Origin: Shouchella tritolerans
GTDB lineage: Bacteria > Bacillota > Bacilli > Bacillales > Bacillaceae_D
Reading direction: 5' to 3'
Assembly (NCBI RefSeq): GCF_025770735.1
Contig: NZ_JAODPB010000004.1
Coordinates: forward strand, 186,001 to 250,000
Length of the DNA: 64,000 nt
The notes under the pieces are model-generated. The model saw only the letters and a list, made by a program, of their open reading frames with translations. It was not told the origin of the DNA and did no database searches. Below, one piece after another: positions 25,949 to 36,040 of the stretch. The translations under genes were made by a program, and so were the position numbers. Position 1 is the stretch's first letter. Every line of letters starts with the position of its first letter.

Positions 25949-28021
25949 TTATTGTTTTTCTTCCTCATAATCACATGAAGTACAAGCGACAAACACACCT
26001 TTTTTCGATTTCTTCTCCACTAACAACCCTTGACATTTTGGGCATGGACGGGAAATCGGTTTATCCCAAGATACAAATTCACAGTCTGGGTACCGGTCAC
26101 ATCCGTAGAAAATCCGCCGCTTCTTGCTTTTACGTTCAACAATGTTTCCTTGTTTACACGTAGGGCAAGTGACGCCGATTTCTTTGACAATCGCTTTTGT
26201 ATTTCGGCAATCAGGAAAGTTGGAGCAGGCCATAAATTTTCCATAGCGCCCCATTTTATAGACCATCTCATGGCCGCATTTTTCACAGTCTTCTCCAGCC
26301 GGTTCGTCTTTAATCTCGACTTCTTCCATTTCTTCTTCAGCCACTTTTAAGCGTTTCTCAAAACTTTGGTAAAACTGGTCGATAATGCTAATCCAGTTGT
26401 CGCGTCCATCTTCAATGCTATCAAGGTCTTCTTCCATTTTCGCCGTAAATTCCACATCGAGGATTTCAGGGAAAAATTCAACTATCAAATCCAACACGAT
26501 TTCACCAAGCTCTGTCGGGACAAATCGCTTTTCATCTAAGGCTACGTATCCACGTCGCTGAATGGTATCAAGCGTTGGCGCATACGTAGATGGCCGTCCG
26601 ATCCCAAGTTCTTCAAGTGTTTTTACAAGCCTTGCTTCCGTGTAGCGTGGAGGCGGCTGTGTAAAATGCTGATTTGGCGTCACTTCTGTTTTTTCAACTT
26701 GTTGCCCTTTTGCCAGTGCAGGCAACAACCGATCTTCCTCTTTTTTATTGTCGTCATTTCCTTCAATGTACACTTTCATGAAGCCAGGAAATTTGACTTT
26801 TGAGCCGGTGGCGCGAAATCCGACACCATTATTATCCAAATCAACCGTCATCGTATCCATAATCGCAGGGGCCATTTCACTTGCGACAAGGCGCTCCCAA
26901 ATGAGGCGGTACAAGCGGAGTTGGTCCCGTGACAAATATTCTTTTAGTTGTTTCGGCTCATATTTGACCGAAGTTGGCCGAATCGCTTCATGGGCATCTT
27001 GGGCATTTTTGTCCTGCTTTTGTTTTCGTTCGCCTTTACGGGCGTACTCTTCGCCGTATGTGGAGCGAATGTACTCGTATGTTTCTTGTTTGGCTGTATC
27101 AGAAATTCGGGTCGAGTCGGTACGCATGTACGTAATTAGACCGACTGTCCCTTCTTTCCCTAAATCGATCCCTTCATACAATTGTTGGGCAATGAGCATC
27201 GTTTTCTTAGCCCGGAAATTTAACTTCCTTGCGGCTTCTTGCTGCAGGGACGACGTCGTAAAAGGCGAGACAGGGTTACGGCGCCGTTCTTTTTTGACAA
27301 CATCAGCAACAGTAAACTGTTTTCCTTTTATTTGCTTTAGCACTTCATTGACGTTTTCTTCACTCGTTAAGCTTTCTTTTTTGCCATTTCGCCCATAAAA
27401 CTTTGCTTCAAACGGCTCATCGCCAAGCAAAAACGTCCCTGTTATGCTCCAGTATTCCTCAGGCACAAATTGCTGAATTTCTTTTTCCCTATCTGTAATC
27501 AGTTTGACTGCGACTGACTGGACGCGCCCGGCACTCAAGCCTTTTTTCACTTTTTTCCACAAAAGCGGCGAGATATTATAACCAACTAGGCGATCCAAAA
27601 TCCGCCTCGCCTGTTGGGCATCGACCAAGTCCATATTGATGGGACGTGGATGTTTAAAAGCATCTTTAATCGCTGTTTTTGTTATTTCATTAAAAACAAC
27701 ACGGCAGTCGGAGTTTTCGTCAATATTCAAGCTGTGTGCCAAATGCCAAGCAATCGCTTCTCCTTCGCGATCAGGGTCAGCGGCTAGATAAACGCGTTTT
27801 GCTTTTTTGGCAGCTGTTTTTAACTCTTTTAACACGGGGCCTTTCCCGCGGATTGTAATATACCTTGGCTCATAATTGTCTTCAACACTAACGCCCATTT
27901 GGCTTTTAGGCAAATCACGCACATGGCCCATCGACGCTTTGACCACGTATTTTTTACCTAAATATTTGCCAATGGTTTTGGCTTTAGCGGGAGATTCCAC
28001 GATTACTAAATAATCGGACAT
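25949..28021 (-). CDS. topA: DNA topoisomerase I
   Basis: TopA relaxes negative supercoils. The 690-residue product has the N-terminal Toprim domain ([20 protein letters not shown], later [12 protein letters not shown]) and the catalytic Tyr in [14 protein letters not shown]. Three C-terminal zinc ribbons start at [16 protein letters not shown] and CPKCQGLL; the last two have the full four-Cys pattern, as does the first. Length and domain order are those of Bacillus TopA. Confidence 0.98.
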   Translation of the reverse strand: MSDYLVIVESPAKAKTIGKYLGKKYVVKASMGHVRDLPKSQMGVSVEDNYEPRYITIRGKGPVLKELKTAAKKAKRVYLAADPDREGEAIAWHLAHSLNIDENSDCRVVFNEITKTAIKDAFKHPRPINMDLVDAQQARRILDRLVGYNISPLLWKKVKKGLSAGRVQSVAVKLITDREKEIQQFVPEEYWSITGTFLLGDEPFEAKFYGRNGKKESLTSEENVNEVLKQIKGKQFTVADVVKKERRRNPVSPFTTSSLQQEAARKLNFRAKKTMLIAQQLYEGIDLGKEGTVGLITYMRTDSTRISDTAKQETYEYIRSTYGEEYARKGERKQKQDKNAQDAHEAIRPTSVKYEPKQLKEYLSRDQLRLYRLIWERLVASEMAPAIMDTMTVDLDNNGVGFRATGSKVKFPGFMKVYIEGNDDNKKEEDRLLPALAKGQQVEKTEVTPNQHFTQPPPRYTEARLVKTLEELGIGRPSTYAPTLDTIQRRGYVALDEKRFVPTELGEIVLDLIVEFFPEILDVEFTAKMEEDLDSIEDGRDNWISIIDQFYQSFEKRLKVAEEEMEEVEIKDEPAGEDCEKCGHEMVYKMGRYGKFMACSNFPDCRNTKAIVKEIGVTCPTCKQGNIVERKSKKRRIFYGCDRYPDCEFVSWDKPISRPCPKCQGLLVEKKSKKGVFVACTSCDYEEEKQ

Positions 28022-28115
28022 GTAAAGCAGCTCCCTCTCAACTTATTCATAATGTAAATCTTCCTCATTATTAAACAGACATTCCCCATTTGTCAAACGG
28101 TAGAAAGCAGCCTGT

Positions 28116-29054
28116 TTAAAAAGACGGCGATTCGTCTGTTTTTGACAAAAGTTGCGGCATTGCTTCGAATAACGATTCGCTCGCGTATAGGCAGCCGGCG
28201 CCTTGGCTAATGAGCCAATTGGTGCCTTCCGACTGTGTTGAAGTGACTGGTCCTGGCACAGCAAAGACATCACGCCCTTGCTCTAACGCTAAGTCGGCCG
28301 TAATAAGCGATCCGCTTTTCCGCTTTGCTTCTATTATGATAACGGCTTGTGACAAGCCGCTAATAATACGATTTCGGACGGGAAAGTGCCAGCGCTGCGG
28401 TTTCACAAACGGCGGATACTCGCTTAACAGCAACTGGCGTTCTGCCAATGTATGGAAAAGAGTTGCATGTTCAGGAGGGTAAATGCTGTCAAAACCGGAG
28501 CCAAGAACGGCAATAGTTGCCCCACCTGCTCGAATCGCTTGCTCGTGTGCCAACCCATCAATGCCGCGAGCCATTCCGCTGACAATTGTCAAAGAATGTT
28601 CGGAAATTGGTGTCGCAATCGTCGCAAGCGCTGCCCGGCCGTAAGCAGTCGGCGTGCGCGTGCCGCAAATGGCAATTTTTTTCGTTTGTAATAGTTTGAT
28701 GTTTCCTTTTGCGTATAACAAATAAGGCGGATCGTAAATCGTTTTTAATAGAGGCGGGTAGAGAGGATGAAAAAGCGGAAGTACATGAATGCCTGTCTCA
28801 ATAAGGTTGGCGTACATGTTTTCAGGGGTCGTCTTATGGAGATGGCGCAAAAAAGCAATGGCGCTTTTTTCATTTATGCCGAGCTTAGCGGCAATTTCCA
28901 ACGGACTAGCACGATAAGGCGCCTTTAGTGACGGGTCCCAGCAGAGCAATTTCGAAAACGCGCGATAATGGCCGTACAGCCACGTATGCATGTGTACATA
29001 GCGTCGTACAAAAGAAATAAGGGACAACTCCTTTCCGTATTTAAATCGCACCAA
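28116..29054 (-). CDS. dprA: DNA-processing protein DprA (Smf)
   Basis: DprA loads RecA onto transforming single-stranded DNA. The product of up to 312 residues has the Rossmann-type core with GTRTPTAYGRAAL, SGMARGIDGLAHEQAIRAGG and VLGSGFDSIYPPEH, and the conserved NRIISGLSQAVIIIEAKRKSG. The start is unclear. The TTG/GTG pair at the 5' end has no Shine-Dalgarno, AAAGGAG occurs about 25 nt into the frame without a standard start at proper spacing, and the first in-frame ATG is at 28991. Confidence 0.93.
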   Translation of the reverse strand: MVRFKYGKELSLISFVRRYVHMHTWLYGHYRAFSKLLCWDPSLKAPYRASPLEIAAKLGINEKSAIAFLRHLHKTTPENMYANLIETGIHVLPLFHPLYPPLLKTIYDPPYLLYAKGNIKLLQTKKIAICGTRTPTAYGRAALATIATPISEHSLTIVSGMARGIDGLAHEQAIRAGGATIAVLGSGFDSIYPPEHATLFHTLAERQLLLSEYPPFVKPQRWHFPVRNRIISGLSQAVIIIEAKRKSGSLITADLALEQGRDVFAVPGPVTSTQSEGTNWLISQGAGCLYASESLFEAMPQLLSKTDESPSF

Positions 29055-29104
29055 CTAACGTTTATTTAAGGTTCAGGCAGAGCAAAATCTGCCACACTTT
29101 GAAA

Positions 29105-29130
29105 AGCCCCTTACAACGAGGCAAGGGGCT
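29105..29130 (-). terminator. Terminator after sucD
   Basis: The minus-strand hairpin AGCCCCTT...AAGGGGCT with a 10-nt loop is followed by TTTTC, 14 nt downstream of the sucD stop. Confidence 0.85.
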
Positions 29131-29143
29131 AAAAGCCATTACA

Positions 29144-30058
29144 TTATTTTGCGGTTTCGTGGGTGAGGCTTTTTTCATACAAGCCGTTCGCCTTTAACGC
29201 TTCAATAAGTGTTTCTCCCATATCAGAAGGAGTAGCAGCTACGCGAATGCCACACGCTTCCATCGTTTTGATTTTCTCTGCTGCCGTCCCTTTGCCGCCT
29301 GAGATGATCGCGCCTGCATGGCCCATCCGCTTTCCTGGAGGGGCTGTTTGTCCGCCGATAAAGCCAACGACTGGTTTTGTCATGTTTGCTTTGACCCATT
29401 CGGCCGCTTCTTCTTCAGCAGTGCCGCCAATTTCACCAATCATAATTACAGCATACGTGTCTGGGTCTTCATTAAACAAAGATAGAACATCAATAAAATC
29501 TGTGCCATTTACAGGGTCGCCACCAATGCCGACGGCTGTTGACTGCCCAATGCCAGCTGTTGATAGTTGGTGAACAGCCTCGTAGGTCAATGTCCCTGAA
29601 CGGGAAACAACGCCAATATGGCCTTTTTTATGAATATAGCCAGGCATGATGCCAATTTTGCATTCTTCTGGTGTAATAACGCCTGGACAGTTTGGCCCGA
29701 CGAGACGCGTTTGTTTGCCTGCCATATAACGCTTCACTTTGACCATATCTAGAACAGGAATGCCTTCAGTTATGCAAATGACAAGCTCAAGTTCTGCATC
29801 GGTTGCTTCCATTATCGCATCAGCGGCAAAGGCTGGCGGTACATAAATGACGCTCGCATTGGCACCCGTTGCCTCTACAGCTTCTTGAACTGTGTTAAAT
29901 ACAGGTACGCCTTCAATGTCTGTTCCGCCTTTTCCAGGCGTTACGCCACCAACAATGTTTGTCCCATATTCAAGCGCTTGCTTTGTATGGAACAGCCCGG
30001 TAGCGCCTGTAATCCCTTGAACAATCACTTTTGTATCTTTATTGATTAAGATGCTCAT
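29144..30058 (-). CDS. sucD: Succinyl-CoA synthetase alpha subunit
   Basis: With SucC this TCA-cycle enzyme interconverts succinyl-CoA and succinate with nucleotide phosphorylation. The 304-residue product has an N-terminal CoA-binding domain ([19 protein letters not shown]) and the phospho-His loop in [14 protein letters not shown]. It lies 18 nt downstream of sucC and ends the operon. Confidence 0.97.
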   Translation of the reverse strand: MSILINKDTKVIVQGITGATGLFHTKQALEYGTNIVGGVTPGKGGTDIEGVPVFNTVQEAVEATGANASVIYVPPAFAADAIMEATDAELELVICITEGIPVLDMVKVKRYMAGKQTRLVGPNCPGVITPEECKIGIMPGYIHKKGHIGVVSRSGTLTYEAVHQLSTAGIGQSTAVGIGGDPVNGTDFIDVLSLFNEDPDTYAVIMIGEIGGTAEEEAAEWVKANMTKPVVGFIGGQTAPPGKRMGHAGAIISGGKGTAAEKIKTMEACGIRVAATPSDMGETLIEALKANGLYEKSLTHETAK

Positions 30059-30076
30059 TTGCTTAGCTCCACCCTT

Positions 30077-31237
30077 CTAGTTCACTAATGAAACGATTTT
30101 TTGTGCGCCATCGGCCATTGAATCGGCTGCGGTAATGTTTAAGCCTGATTCTTTTAGCATTTTTTTGCCAAGTTCCACGTTGGTGCCTTCCAAGCGGACA
30201 ACAAGCGGAATTTCTAGGCCAACTTCTTTCGTTGCCGCAATGACACCGTCCGCGATGATGTCACATTTCATAATGCCGCCAAAGATGTTGACAAAAATGC
30301 CTTTTACGTTTTCGTCTGACAAAATCAGCTTAAACGCTTCCGTTACTTTTTCTGCCGTTGCGCCGCCCCCAACATCAAGGAAGTTAGCCGGATCGCCGTT
30401 ATAGTGTTTGATAATGTCCATTGTTGCCATAGCAAGGCCAGCTCCATTAACCATGCAGCCGATGTTTCCATCTAAGGCAATGTAGTTCAAGTCATGTTTA
30501 GATGCTTCGATTTCTTTTACATCTTCCTCTTCTAAATCGCGCAATTCCAAAATGTCCTTATGGCGATAAAGCGCATTTGAATCAAAGTTAAACTTGGCAT
30601 CCAATGCCATGACTTTGCCGTCGCCAGTTGTTACAAGTGGGTTGATTTCAGCAATCGATGCATCTTTTTCCACAAACACTTGGTACAAGCCCATCATAAA
30701 TTTGACGGCTTGACCGACAAGTTCTTTTGGAATATTTATGTTAAAAGCAATACGTCTCGCTTGGAACCCTTGCAAGCCTACGGCAGGGTCAATCACTTCT
30801 TTAAAAATCTTTTCTGGTGTTTTTTCGGCCACTTCTTCGATTTCAGTGCCACCTTCTTCAGAAGCCATCAAGACAACGCTTGAAGTCGCACGGTCGACAA
30901 CAAGGCCTATATAGTATTCGCTTTTAATGTCACAGCCTTCTTCAATGAGTAAGCGCTTTACTTCTTTCCCTGCCGGTCCAGTTTGATGCGTGACAAGCGT
31001 TTTTCCAAGAATTTCTTCCGCATATGTACGAACTTCATCGAGGTTCTTTGCAACTTTTACGCCGCCAGCTTTTCCCCGCCCCCCTGCGTGAATCTGTGCT
31101 TTGACAACAGATACAGATGAGCCAAGCTCTTTTGCCGCTTCTACTGCTTCATCAACAGAAAATGCTACTTTTCCGTTTGGAACGGCTACGCCGTACGAAC
31201 GAAGAATTTCTTTACCCTGGTACTCGTGGATATTCAT
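30077..31237 (-). CDS. sucC: Succinyl-CoA synthetase beta subunit
   Basis: The 386-residue ATP-grasp subunit starts [20 protein letters not shown] and contains [15 protein letters not shown] and the C-terminal [15 protein letters not shown] loop. It starts after a good ribosome-binding site (CAGGAGG). The 134-nt upstream gap holds an extended -10 (TGCTAAAAT, 31312-31320) with a weak -35, and two small hairpins, so sucCD may be transcribed separately from ylqH. Confidence 0.97.
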   Translation of the reverse strand: MNIHEYQGKEILRSYGVAVPNGKVAFSVDEAVEAAKELGSSVSVVKAQIHAGGRGKAGGVKVAKNLDEVRTYAEEILGKTLVTHQTGPAGKEVKRLLIEEGCDIKSEYYIGLVVDRATSSVVLMASEEGGTEIEEVAEKTPEKIFKEVIDPAVGLQGFQARRIAFNINIPKELVGQAVKFMMGLYQVFVEKDASIAEINPLVTTGDGKVMALDAKFNFDSNALYRHKDILELRDLEEEDVKEIEASKHDLNYIALDGNIGCMVNGAGLAMATMDIIKHYNGDPANFLDVGGGATAEKVTEAFKLILSDENVKGIFVNIFGGIMKCDIIADGVIAATKEVGLEIPLVVRLEGTNVELGKKMLKESGLNITAADSMADGAQKIVSLVN

Positions 31238-31371
31238 TCTCTCTCCAGCCTCCTGTAATCACGTGCTTCGCTTTGCACGAGAATTTTCGTGTTAATACGA
31301 AATTCTTTTCCATTTTAGCACTTTTTTCGCCGCTTGGGGAGGGGTAACCGTTATCATTCCGACAATTTGTT

Positions 31372-31857
31372 TCATTTTTTATCTTTCTGTTTTTCCTCTT
31401 GGGGCTCAGCGCTTTTTTGGTGCTGTTTGTTTTTTTTCGAAAACAGTGCTTTCAGCCCCTTTGCGATCACGTCCTTTTCAAGCGCGGGCCGATTTTGGCC
31501 AAATTCATCGGAAAATTCCTCTTCGCCGATTTTGCGTTTTTCATCCATCTCTTTTCCCCCTTTCTCTGTTTTAGTATGGGCTGATCCAGAAAAATCATGA
31601 ACAGAATCGAGGGAATGGAGAAAAACAAATAATTCGGCGGCTACTTCATAGAGGGACTCGGGGATGAATTGCATTTCACGAAGATGAGCGAGCTCTTCTG
31701 AAAGTTGCTGGTGTTTTATTACGGGGATGCCCTGTTTTTTTGCTTCAGCGACCATGGCCTCCGCTTGTTTCCGCGCTCCTTTGGCGACAAGGCGCGGCGC
31801 CTCGTCTCCGTCTTTGTAGGAAAGAGCGTAGGCGCGCTTCATACGTTTTTGCTTCAT
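31372..31857 (-). CDS. ylqH: FlhB-like C-terminal domain protein YlqH with extra tail
   Basis: Residues 7-82 match the cytosolic domain of FlhB just after its NPTH cleavage site (AYALSYKDGDEAPRLVAKG, then AEAMVAEAKKQGIPV and FIPESLYEVAAELFVFL). The cleavage motif and membrane part are absent. B. subtilis ylqH encodes about 93 residues; this protein has 161, with a charged tail of about 60 residues. The tail begins at an internal ATG (31548) preceded by AAAGGGGG. The gene overlaps ylqG by ATGA. Function is unknown. Confidence 0.85.
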   Translation of the reverse strand: MKQKRMKRAYALSYKDGDEAPRLVAKGARKQAEAMVAEAKKQGIPVIKHQQLSEELAHLREMQFIPESLYEVAAELFVFLHSLDSVHDFSGSAHTKTEKGGKEMDEKRKIGEEEFSDEFGQNRPALEKDVIAKGLKALFSKKNKQHQKSAEPQEEKQKDKK

Positions 31858-32969
31858 AGGCGAATATCAACTCCTTTAGCAGGCAAACGGGGCATTGTCT
31901 TGTTTGTATGGGATTCGCTTTTCAGCCAACGGCATGTTTCAAGTGTATAACCAGCCGCTGCTAATCGATCACGGAGTTGTTCCACTAACGAAACAAAAGC
32001 AGGCGGTGCTGGTTGCCCGCTGTAAATCGTCGCGAATAGCCGCTGTTCGTGCTGGCGTCCATCTACTAATACATAACCAAGCTGTTCAAGCTCAGCGCTA
32101 ATATAAAAACGCAGCGGCTTGTTCTCCTCGCTGTTCTCGGCGCTTTCCCATTGCAACAACCAATCATGGCCAAACAACGGAATAAACTGTTGTTTGATCG
32201 TAGGGATAAGTGTACCTTCTTGGTAAAGAGAAAAGCGCAAAGCCAGCTCTTCAGCTGCTTTTTTTGCTTTTCTGTCTCCTGCTCCATTCTGAATAGGCTC
32301 AAGTAGCTCCGTCAGACGTCCTAGCGTACTCATATACGCTTTTAACAGCTCACCTCGGCGAAATTCGCCTGCTTCCAGCTGGCGCCCAAGCTCCTCCAAT
32401 TGTAAAAAGAGTTGGGCAGGCACTGTATGTTTCCAAGCTGCGGCAAACTGCCGTAGCGCGACACTTAGCGATTCCGATGCGTTTACTTCCAGATGAGCGC
32501 CTTGGAGCGTGGCGGCTGTCACGTTTACGTTCTGCTGCTTTATGTAAAGCAATGCTTTTTTTGTCTGTTGTTCAGACAGTTTCAATGAGGCATAGGCGTG
32601 GGCCACCCCTGCAAATCCCTTTTTTGTCAAAGGCAATCCAGTTGAATCCAACAGGGCGAGCACACGGACATTGCGGTGTGAAGGTGTTCGATTCCACGAC
32701 AGGAGAAGCTGTTCATATGAATGGCCTTCTGCCGCTTTTTGCAAGATTGGCAAAGGTTGTCCCTTTTGCACGGTAAACCAATAGGTCTTGCCAACCGTCA
32801 AATCGGCTTTTAGCTCGGCAACGACACGTGTATCCTTCAATTGAATTTGCACAAGCCCAGAATCGGCAAAACGGTTCAGCACAACGCCACGTAAGACTTG
32901 CCCTTCATGAAAGGCCAATGTTTGGCCTGATCCATTTACACGATCAACGAACAAACCTCCAATTTCCAT
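31854..32969 (-). CDS. ylqG: YlqG, FliK-like protein of unknown function
   Basis: This 371-residue protein sits in the ylqG position. The N-terminus predicts a small beta-domain (VLRGVVLNRFADSGLVQIQL). The C-terminal segment PLRFYISAELEQLGYVLVDG followed by LVEQLRDRLAAAGYTLE resembles the FliK C-domain, which in flagella talks to the FlhB C-domain. Its direct partner here, ylqH, is FlhB-like. Direct evidence for export-related function is lacking. Confidence 0.7.
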   Translation of the reverse strand: MEIGGLFVDRVNGSGQTLAFHEGQVLRGVVLNRFADSGLVQIQLKDTRVVAELKADLTVGKTYWFTVQKGQPLPILQKAAEGHSYEQLLLSWNRTPSHRNVRVLALLDSTGLPLTKKGFAGVAHAYASLKLSEQQTKKALLYIKQQNVNVTAATLQGAHLEVNASESLSVALRQFAAAWKHTVPAQLFLQLEELGRQLEAGEFRRGELLKAYMSTLGRLTELLEPIQNGAGDRKAKKAAEELALRFSLYQEGTLIPTIKQQFIPLFGHDWLLQWESAENSEENKPLRFYISAELEQLGYVLVDGRQHEQRLFATIYSGQPAPPAFVSLVEQLRDRLAAAGYTLETCRWLKSESHTNKTMPRLPAKGVDIRL

Positions 32970-32986
32970 TGGTTTCTCCTCTTTTT

Positions 32987-33766
32987 TTATGTACCGTAAA
33001 TCAAGCCTTGGCTTTCTTCCAGCACCGGCCGGAAGGACTTACGGTGTTCAGGTGTCATTCCGTAAGTCCGCAAAGCTTGTAAGTGTGCCGTTGTGCCATA
33101 GCCAGCATGTGTTTCAAAACCGTAACCAGGGTATGTCTGTGCCAATTCCTCCATATATCGGTCACGCCATACTTTGGCGAGCACTGAACTAGCGGCGATC
33201 GATAAACTTTTGGCATCTCCCTTTATAAGCGATGTTTGAGCGATCGGCACATCAAGGCGAACGGCATCGAGCAGCAAGTGGTCAGCCTTCTGGCTGAGGC
33301 CGTTGATTGCTTTCGTCATCGCCTTTTTCGTCGCTTGTAAAATGTTCATTTCATCAATTTCAGCTGCGCTCACGCTAGCAATCGAATAGGCGACTGCTTG
33401 TTCGGTGATCATTGCGGCATATTCTTCCCGTTTGGCTTTTGACAATTTTTTCGAATCCGTCAGCCCCAATAATTGAAAGCCATCTGGCAATATACAAGCG
33501 CACGCTGTTACAGGGCCAGCAAGGGGGCCTCTCCCCACTTCGTCAACGCCGCAAACAGCTACATAACCACGCTGTTTTAGTTCCTGTTCATAACGCCACA
33601 TTTGCTTATGCATTTGTATAAGCGTTTGCTGCTTTTCCTGCTGCGCTTGATAACGTTTAAGCAGGTCTTGCACGCCTTTGCGCTGATCTTTTTTTAACTC
33701 ATCTAACTCATTGTGGCTAATGGATCCGTCCATTAGCTTTCTACGGATTGCCGCGATTGGCACCAA
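32987..33766 (-). CDS. rnhB: Ribonuclease HII
   Basis: RnhB removes ribonucleotides and RNA from RNA-DNA hybrids. The catalytic motif GVDEVGRGPLAGPV (Asp-Glu), the KSLSIAASSVLAKVWRDR block and the SKKLS element are present. I placed the start at TTG 33766 (GTG 33763 is equally possible), which follows AAGGAGG at 7 nt; the product is about 260 residues and matches the family N-terminus. The ATG at 33850 would add 28 unsupported residues. Confidence 0.96.
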   Translation of the reverse strand: MVPIAAIRRKLMDGSISHNELDELKKDQRKGVQDLLKRYQAQQEKQQTLIQMHKQMWRYEQELKQRGYVAVCGVDEVGRGPLAGPVTACACILPDGFQLLGLTDSKKLSKAKREEYAAMITEQAVAYSIASVSAAEIDEMNILQATKKAMTKAINGLSQKADHLLLDAVRLDVPIAQTSLIKGDAKSLSIAASSVLAKVWRDRYMEELAQTYPGYGFETHAGYGTTAHLQALRTYGMTPEHRKSFRPVLEESQGLIYGT

Positions 33767-34079
33767 TGCTTTTCCTCCTTGTCTATGAAACTGGCAATAG
33801 GATAAGTATGTATAACTCCAAGGAACTGGAGAGGCTTGTGATAATTGCACTCTAGGAATTGGTGCTTTTGCTTTTTATCGGCTTCTTTGCCAGTGTGATC
33901 CATACATACGGTTTTATTTTCCCAAGGCGAAGTCAACAGGCGTCGTCGTTTGCAGCAGACTATGCTTTCGTTCCATGCGCAAAAAAACTCTGCCCATAAA
34001 ATACGTCTCTTTGCATCGTCTCTCGCCTGCACTCCTCCTCTATTAGTCTGAGTGAAGTTGCCTGTAACCACTAAATCGC

Positions 34080-34946
34080 CTACAGCGCTTCGTGTTCCGC
34101 CTTTTCCAGCGTCACTTTTCCAATTGTACCGCTACGCAGCTCGCGCAAGATCAATTCAGCCGTTTTATCATAATCGACAAGGCCTCCACGAACGATGCAA
34201 CCCCGTTTTTTTCCGATCGCTTCAAACAAAGGAACGATGTCGTCCTCTTCGCTGCTTCGTTCGATGCCATAGCGTGCTTGGAGCAAATCTGGATACTCAG
34301 CTGCTAAGTAGCGAAGCGCATAGGCAGCCACGTCGCCGTAGTCTAGCAATTCATCTTTAATTGCGCCTGTTGCAGCAAGGCGTAATCCGACTTCTTGGTC
34401 ATCAAATTTAGGCCATAAAATCCCCGGTGTGTCAAGAAGTTCAAGTTCCTGCTTGACTTTGATCCATTGCTGTTGTTTGGTCACTCCAGGGCGATCGCCG
34501 ACTTTCGCCTGCCGTTTATTAACAAGGCGGTTAATGAGTGTCGATTTGCCGACATTGGGGATACCAAGAATGATCGCTCGCAACGGGCGCGGTTTCATCC
34601 CTTTTTGTTCCCATTTTTGATAGAGGGCGCTTGCTAGCATTTTGCAGGCAGGAGCAATGTTTTTAACGCCTGCTCCTGTTTGCGCATTGATTGCCAAGAC
34701 TTCAGCTCCAGTCCGTTTAAAAAAAGCGCGCCACCGTTCCGTTTCTGCTGGGTCAGCTAAATCCGCCTTATTTAACAGCATCAGCCTCGGCTTTTGTTGC
34801 GCCAATTCATCAATGAGTGGATTGCGGGAAGACTGGGGAATGCGAGCATCGACAAGTTCAATTACAACATCGATCAGTTTTAATTTTTCTTTTATTTCTC
34901 GGCGTGCCTTGGCCATATGACCAGGGTACCATTGAATCGTTTTCAA
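34080..34946 (-). CDS. rbgA: Ribosome biogenesis GTPase RbgA (YlqF)
   Basis: RbgA is an essential GTPase for late assembly of the 50S subunit. It is circularly permuted: G4 (LLNKADLAD) precedes G1 ([17 protein letters not shown]) and G3 ([10 protein letters not shown]). The start is taken as TTG 34946 with AGGTG at 6 nt, giving [16 protein letters not shown] near the N-terminus as in homologues. The ATG at 34988, overlapping the lepB stop, would add 14 residues. Confidence 0.96.
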   Translation of the reverse strand: MKTIQWYPGHMAKARREIKEKLKLIDVVIELVDARIPQSSRNPLIDELAQQKPRLMLLNKADLADPAETERWRAFFKRTGAEVLAINAQTGAGVKNIAPACKMLASALYQKWEQKGMKPRPLRAIILGIPNVGKSTLINRLVNKRQAKVGDRPGVTKQQQWIKVKQELELLDTPGILWPKFDDQEVGLRLAATGAIKDELLDYGDVAAYALRYLAAEYPDLLQARYGIERSSEEDDIVPLFEAIGKKRGCIVRGGLVDYDKTAELILRELRSGTIGKVTLEKAEHEAL

Positions 34947-34980
34947 CCATTTCACCTGCTTTGTGGGCAAAAGAAGCCCA

Positions 34981-35535
34981 TTAATCATTGATAATGTTTA
35001 TATGTTCAAACGGATAAAAAATGATGTTCGCTTTGCCGATAATTTCTGATTTCGGAATAAGACCAATATCACGGCTATCTTTACTTAAACGGCGGTTATC
35101 GCCCATCATAAAATAATGGTCATCAGGGATTACCTCTTCGCCGATCAACTCTTCCAGTGTAAAATCGCCAGTAAGCAATTGGTCGCCGTAAAGCGTCTGT
35201 TTCAGCGAGTTTAAATAAGGTTCCGCTGTTTCTTCCCCGTTAATATAAAGTGTATCGTTTTCATATTTCAAATGGTCGCCAGGGAGGCCAATGATCCGTT
35301 TGATATAATCTTTCCCACCAGGTGCGTGAAAAACAACAATATCAAAACGTTTCGGCTCAATAAAAACATACCCAATTTGGTTGACGATCATTTTGTCCCC
35401 AGAGTCGAGCGTCGGCTGCATCGAATGGCCGTCTACAACAATGGGCGCGTACAAAAAAATGCGTACGAGCATTGTGGCGCATAACGCGATGCAAATAGCT
35501 TTGGCCCACTCAATTGGAAATCCGCGAAATGGCAC
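34981..35535 (-). CDS. lepB: Signal peptidase I
   Basis: This type I signal peptidase has one N-terminal membrane anchor (about residues 11-31). The catalytic Ser is in [12 protein letters not shown], the Lys in [15 protein letters not shown], and the terminal [15 protein letters not shown] box is present. The 184-residue length is typical of Bacillus Sip proteins. It lies upstream of rbgA, next to the accessory patch. Confidence 0.96.
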   Translation of the reverse strand: MPFRGFPIEWAKAICIALCATMLVRIFLYAPIVVDGHSMQPTLDSGDKMIVNQIGYVFIEPKRFDIVVFHAPGGKDYIKRIIGLPGDHLKYENDTLYINGEETAEPYLNSLKQTLYGDQLLTGDFTLEELIGEEVIPDDHYFMMGDNRRLSKDSRDIGLIPKSEIIGKANIIFYPFEHINIIND

Positions 35536-35850
35536 CTGGATGCCTCCTCTTTTTCTCTCTAGTTTACCATAAAAAGAAGCACGTAGTCACTTTGCGGTTC
35601 AGCCAAATTCTGCGCAGCATACACGAGCACTAAATGCTTTTGTCGATGATTTTTCCGGCGGTTGCTAGTTGATACTTCATTTTTTGAAATAGCAAAATGA
35701 CAACCCAATTAATCCCAAATGTGATAGGATGAGAGCAACAATAAAAAAGAGGTGGTCAGTATGAACCCAACATGGGCATTGTTTCTTATTTTTGTGTTTG
35801 TCGTTGGCGATTTCTTGTGGCTTGACCAAGACAATAAAAGATGGGGTTGG

Positions 35851-36040
35851 CGTGAACTACCCACCACTTATCACCCTTGCAGGTCGCTTGAAGTGGGGGC
35901 TTCTTGGGTAATCGCCCCTTTTGGTAGCTGGCGAAATGGACCAAGCGAACCCTCTTGTTCCAAGAGTTATCTTTCATTAGGCAGCGGCTAATAAGCGAAT
36001 ACCTTCTTTTTTGATATTGATTGCTGAATTGTAATCTCGA
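35851..36040 (-). ncRNA. Probable omega-RNA (reRNA) at the element's right end
   Basis: In this family the RNA guiding TnpB is made from the 3' end of tnpB and the right end of the element. The minus-strand sequence below 35977 contains a strong terminal hairpin (CCCCCACTT pairing with AAGTGGTGGG) ending in GTAGTTCACG, the expected architecture. The guide would be the flanking host sequence beginning CCAACCCCATCTTTTATTG. The 5' boundary is approximate. Confidence 0.45.

Noticed and set aside
33733-34071. 112-codon minus-strand frame between rnhB and rbgA
   Set aside because: It overlaps the rnhB N-terminus, has no clear ribosome-binding site at a usable start, and shows no recognisable motif. 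The 313 bp between the two genes hold nothing else that I can support.
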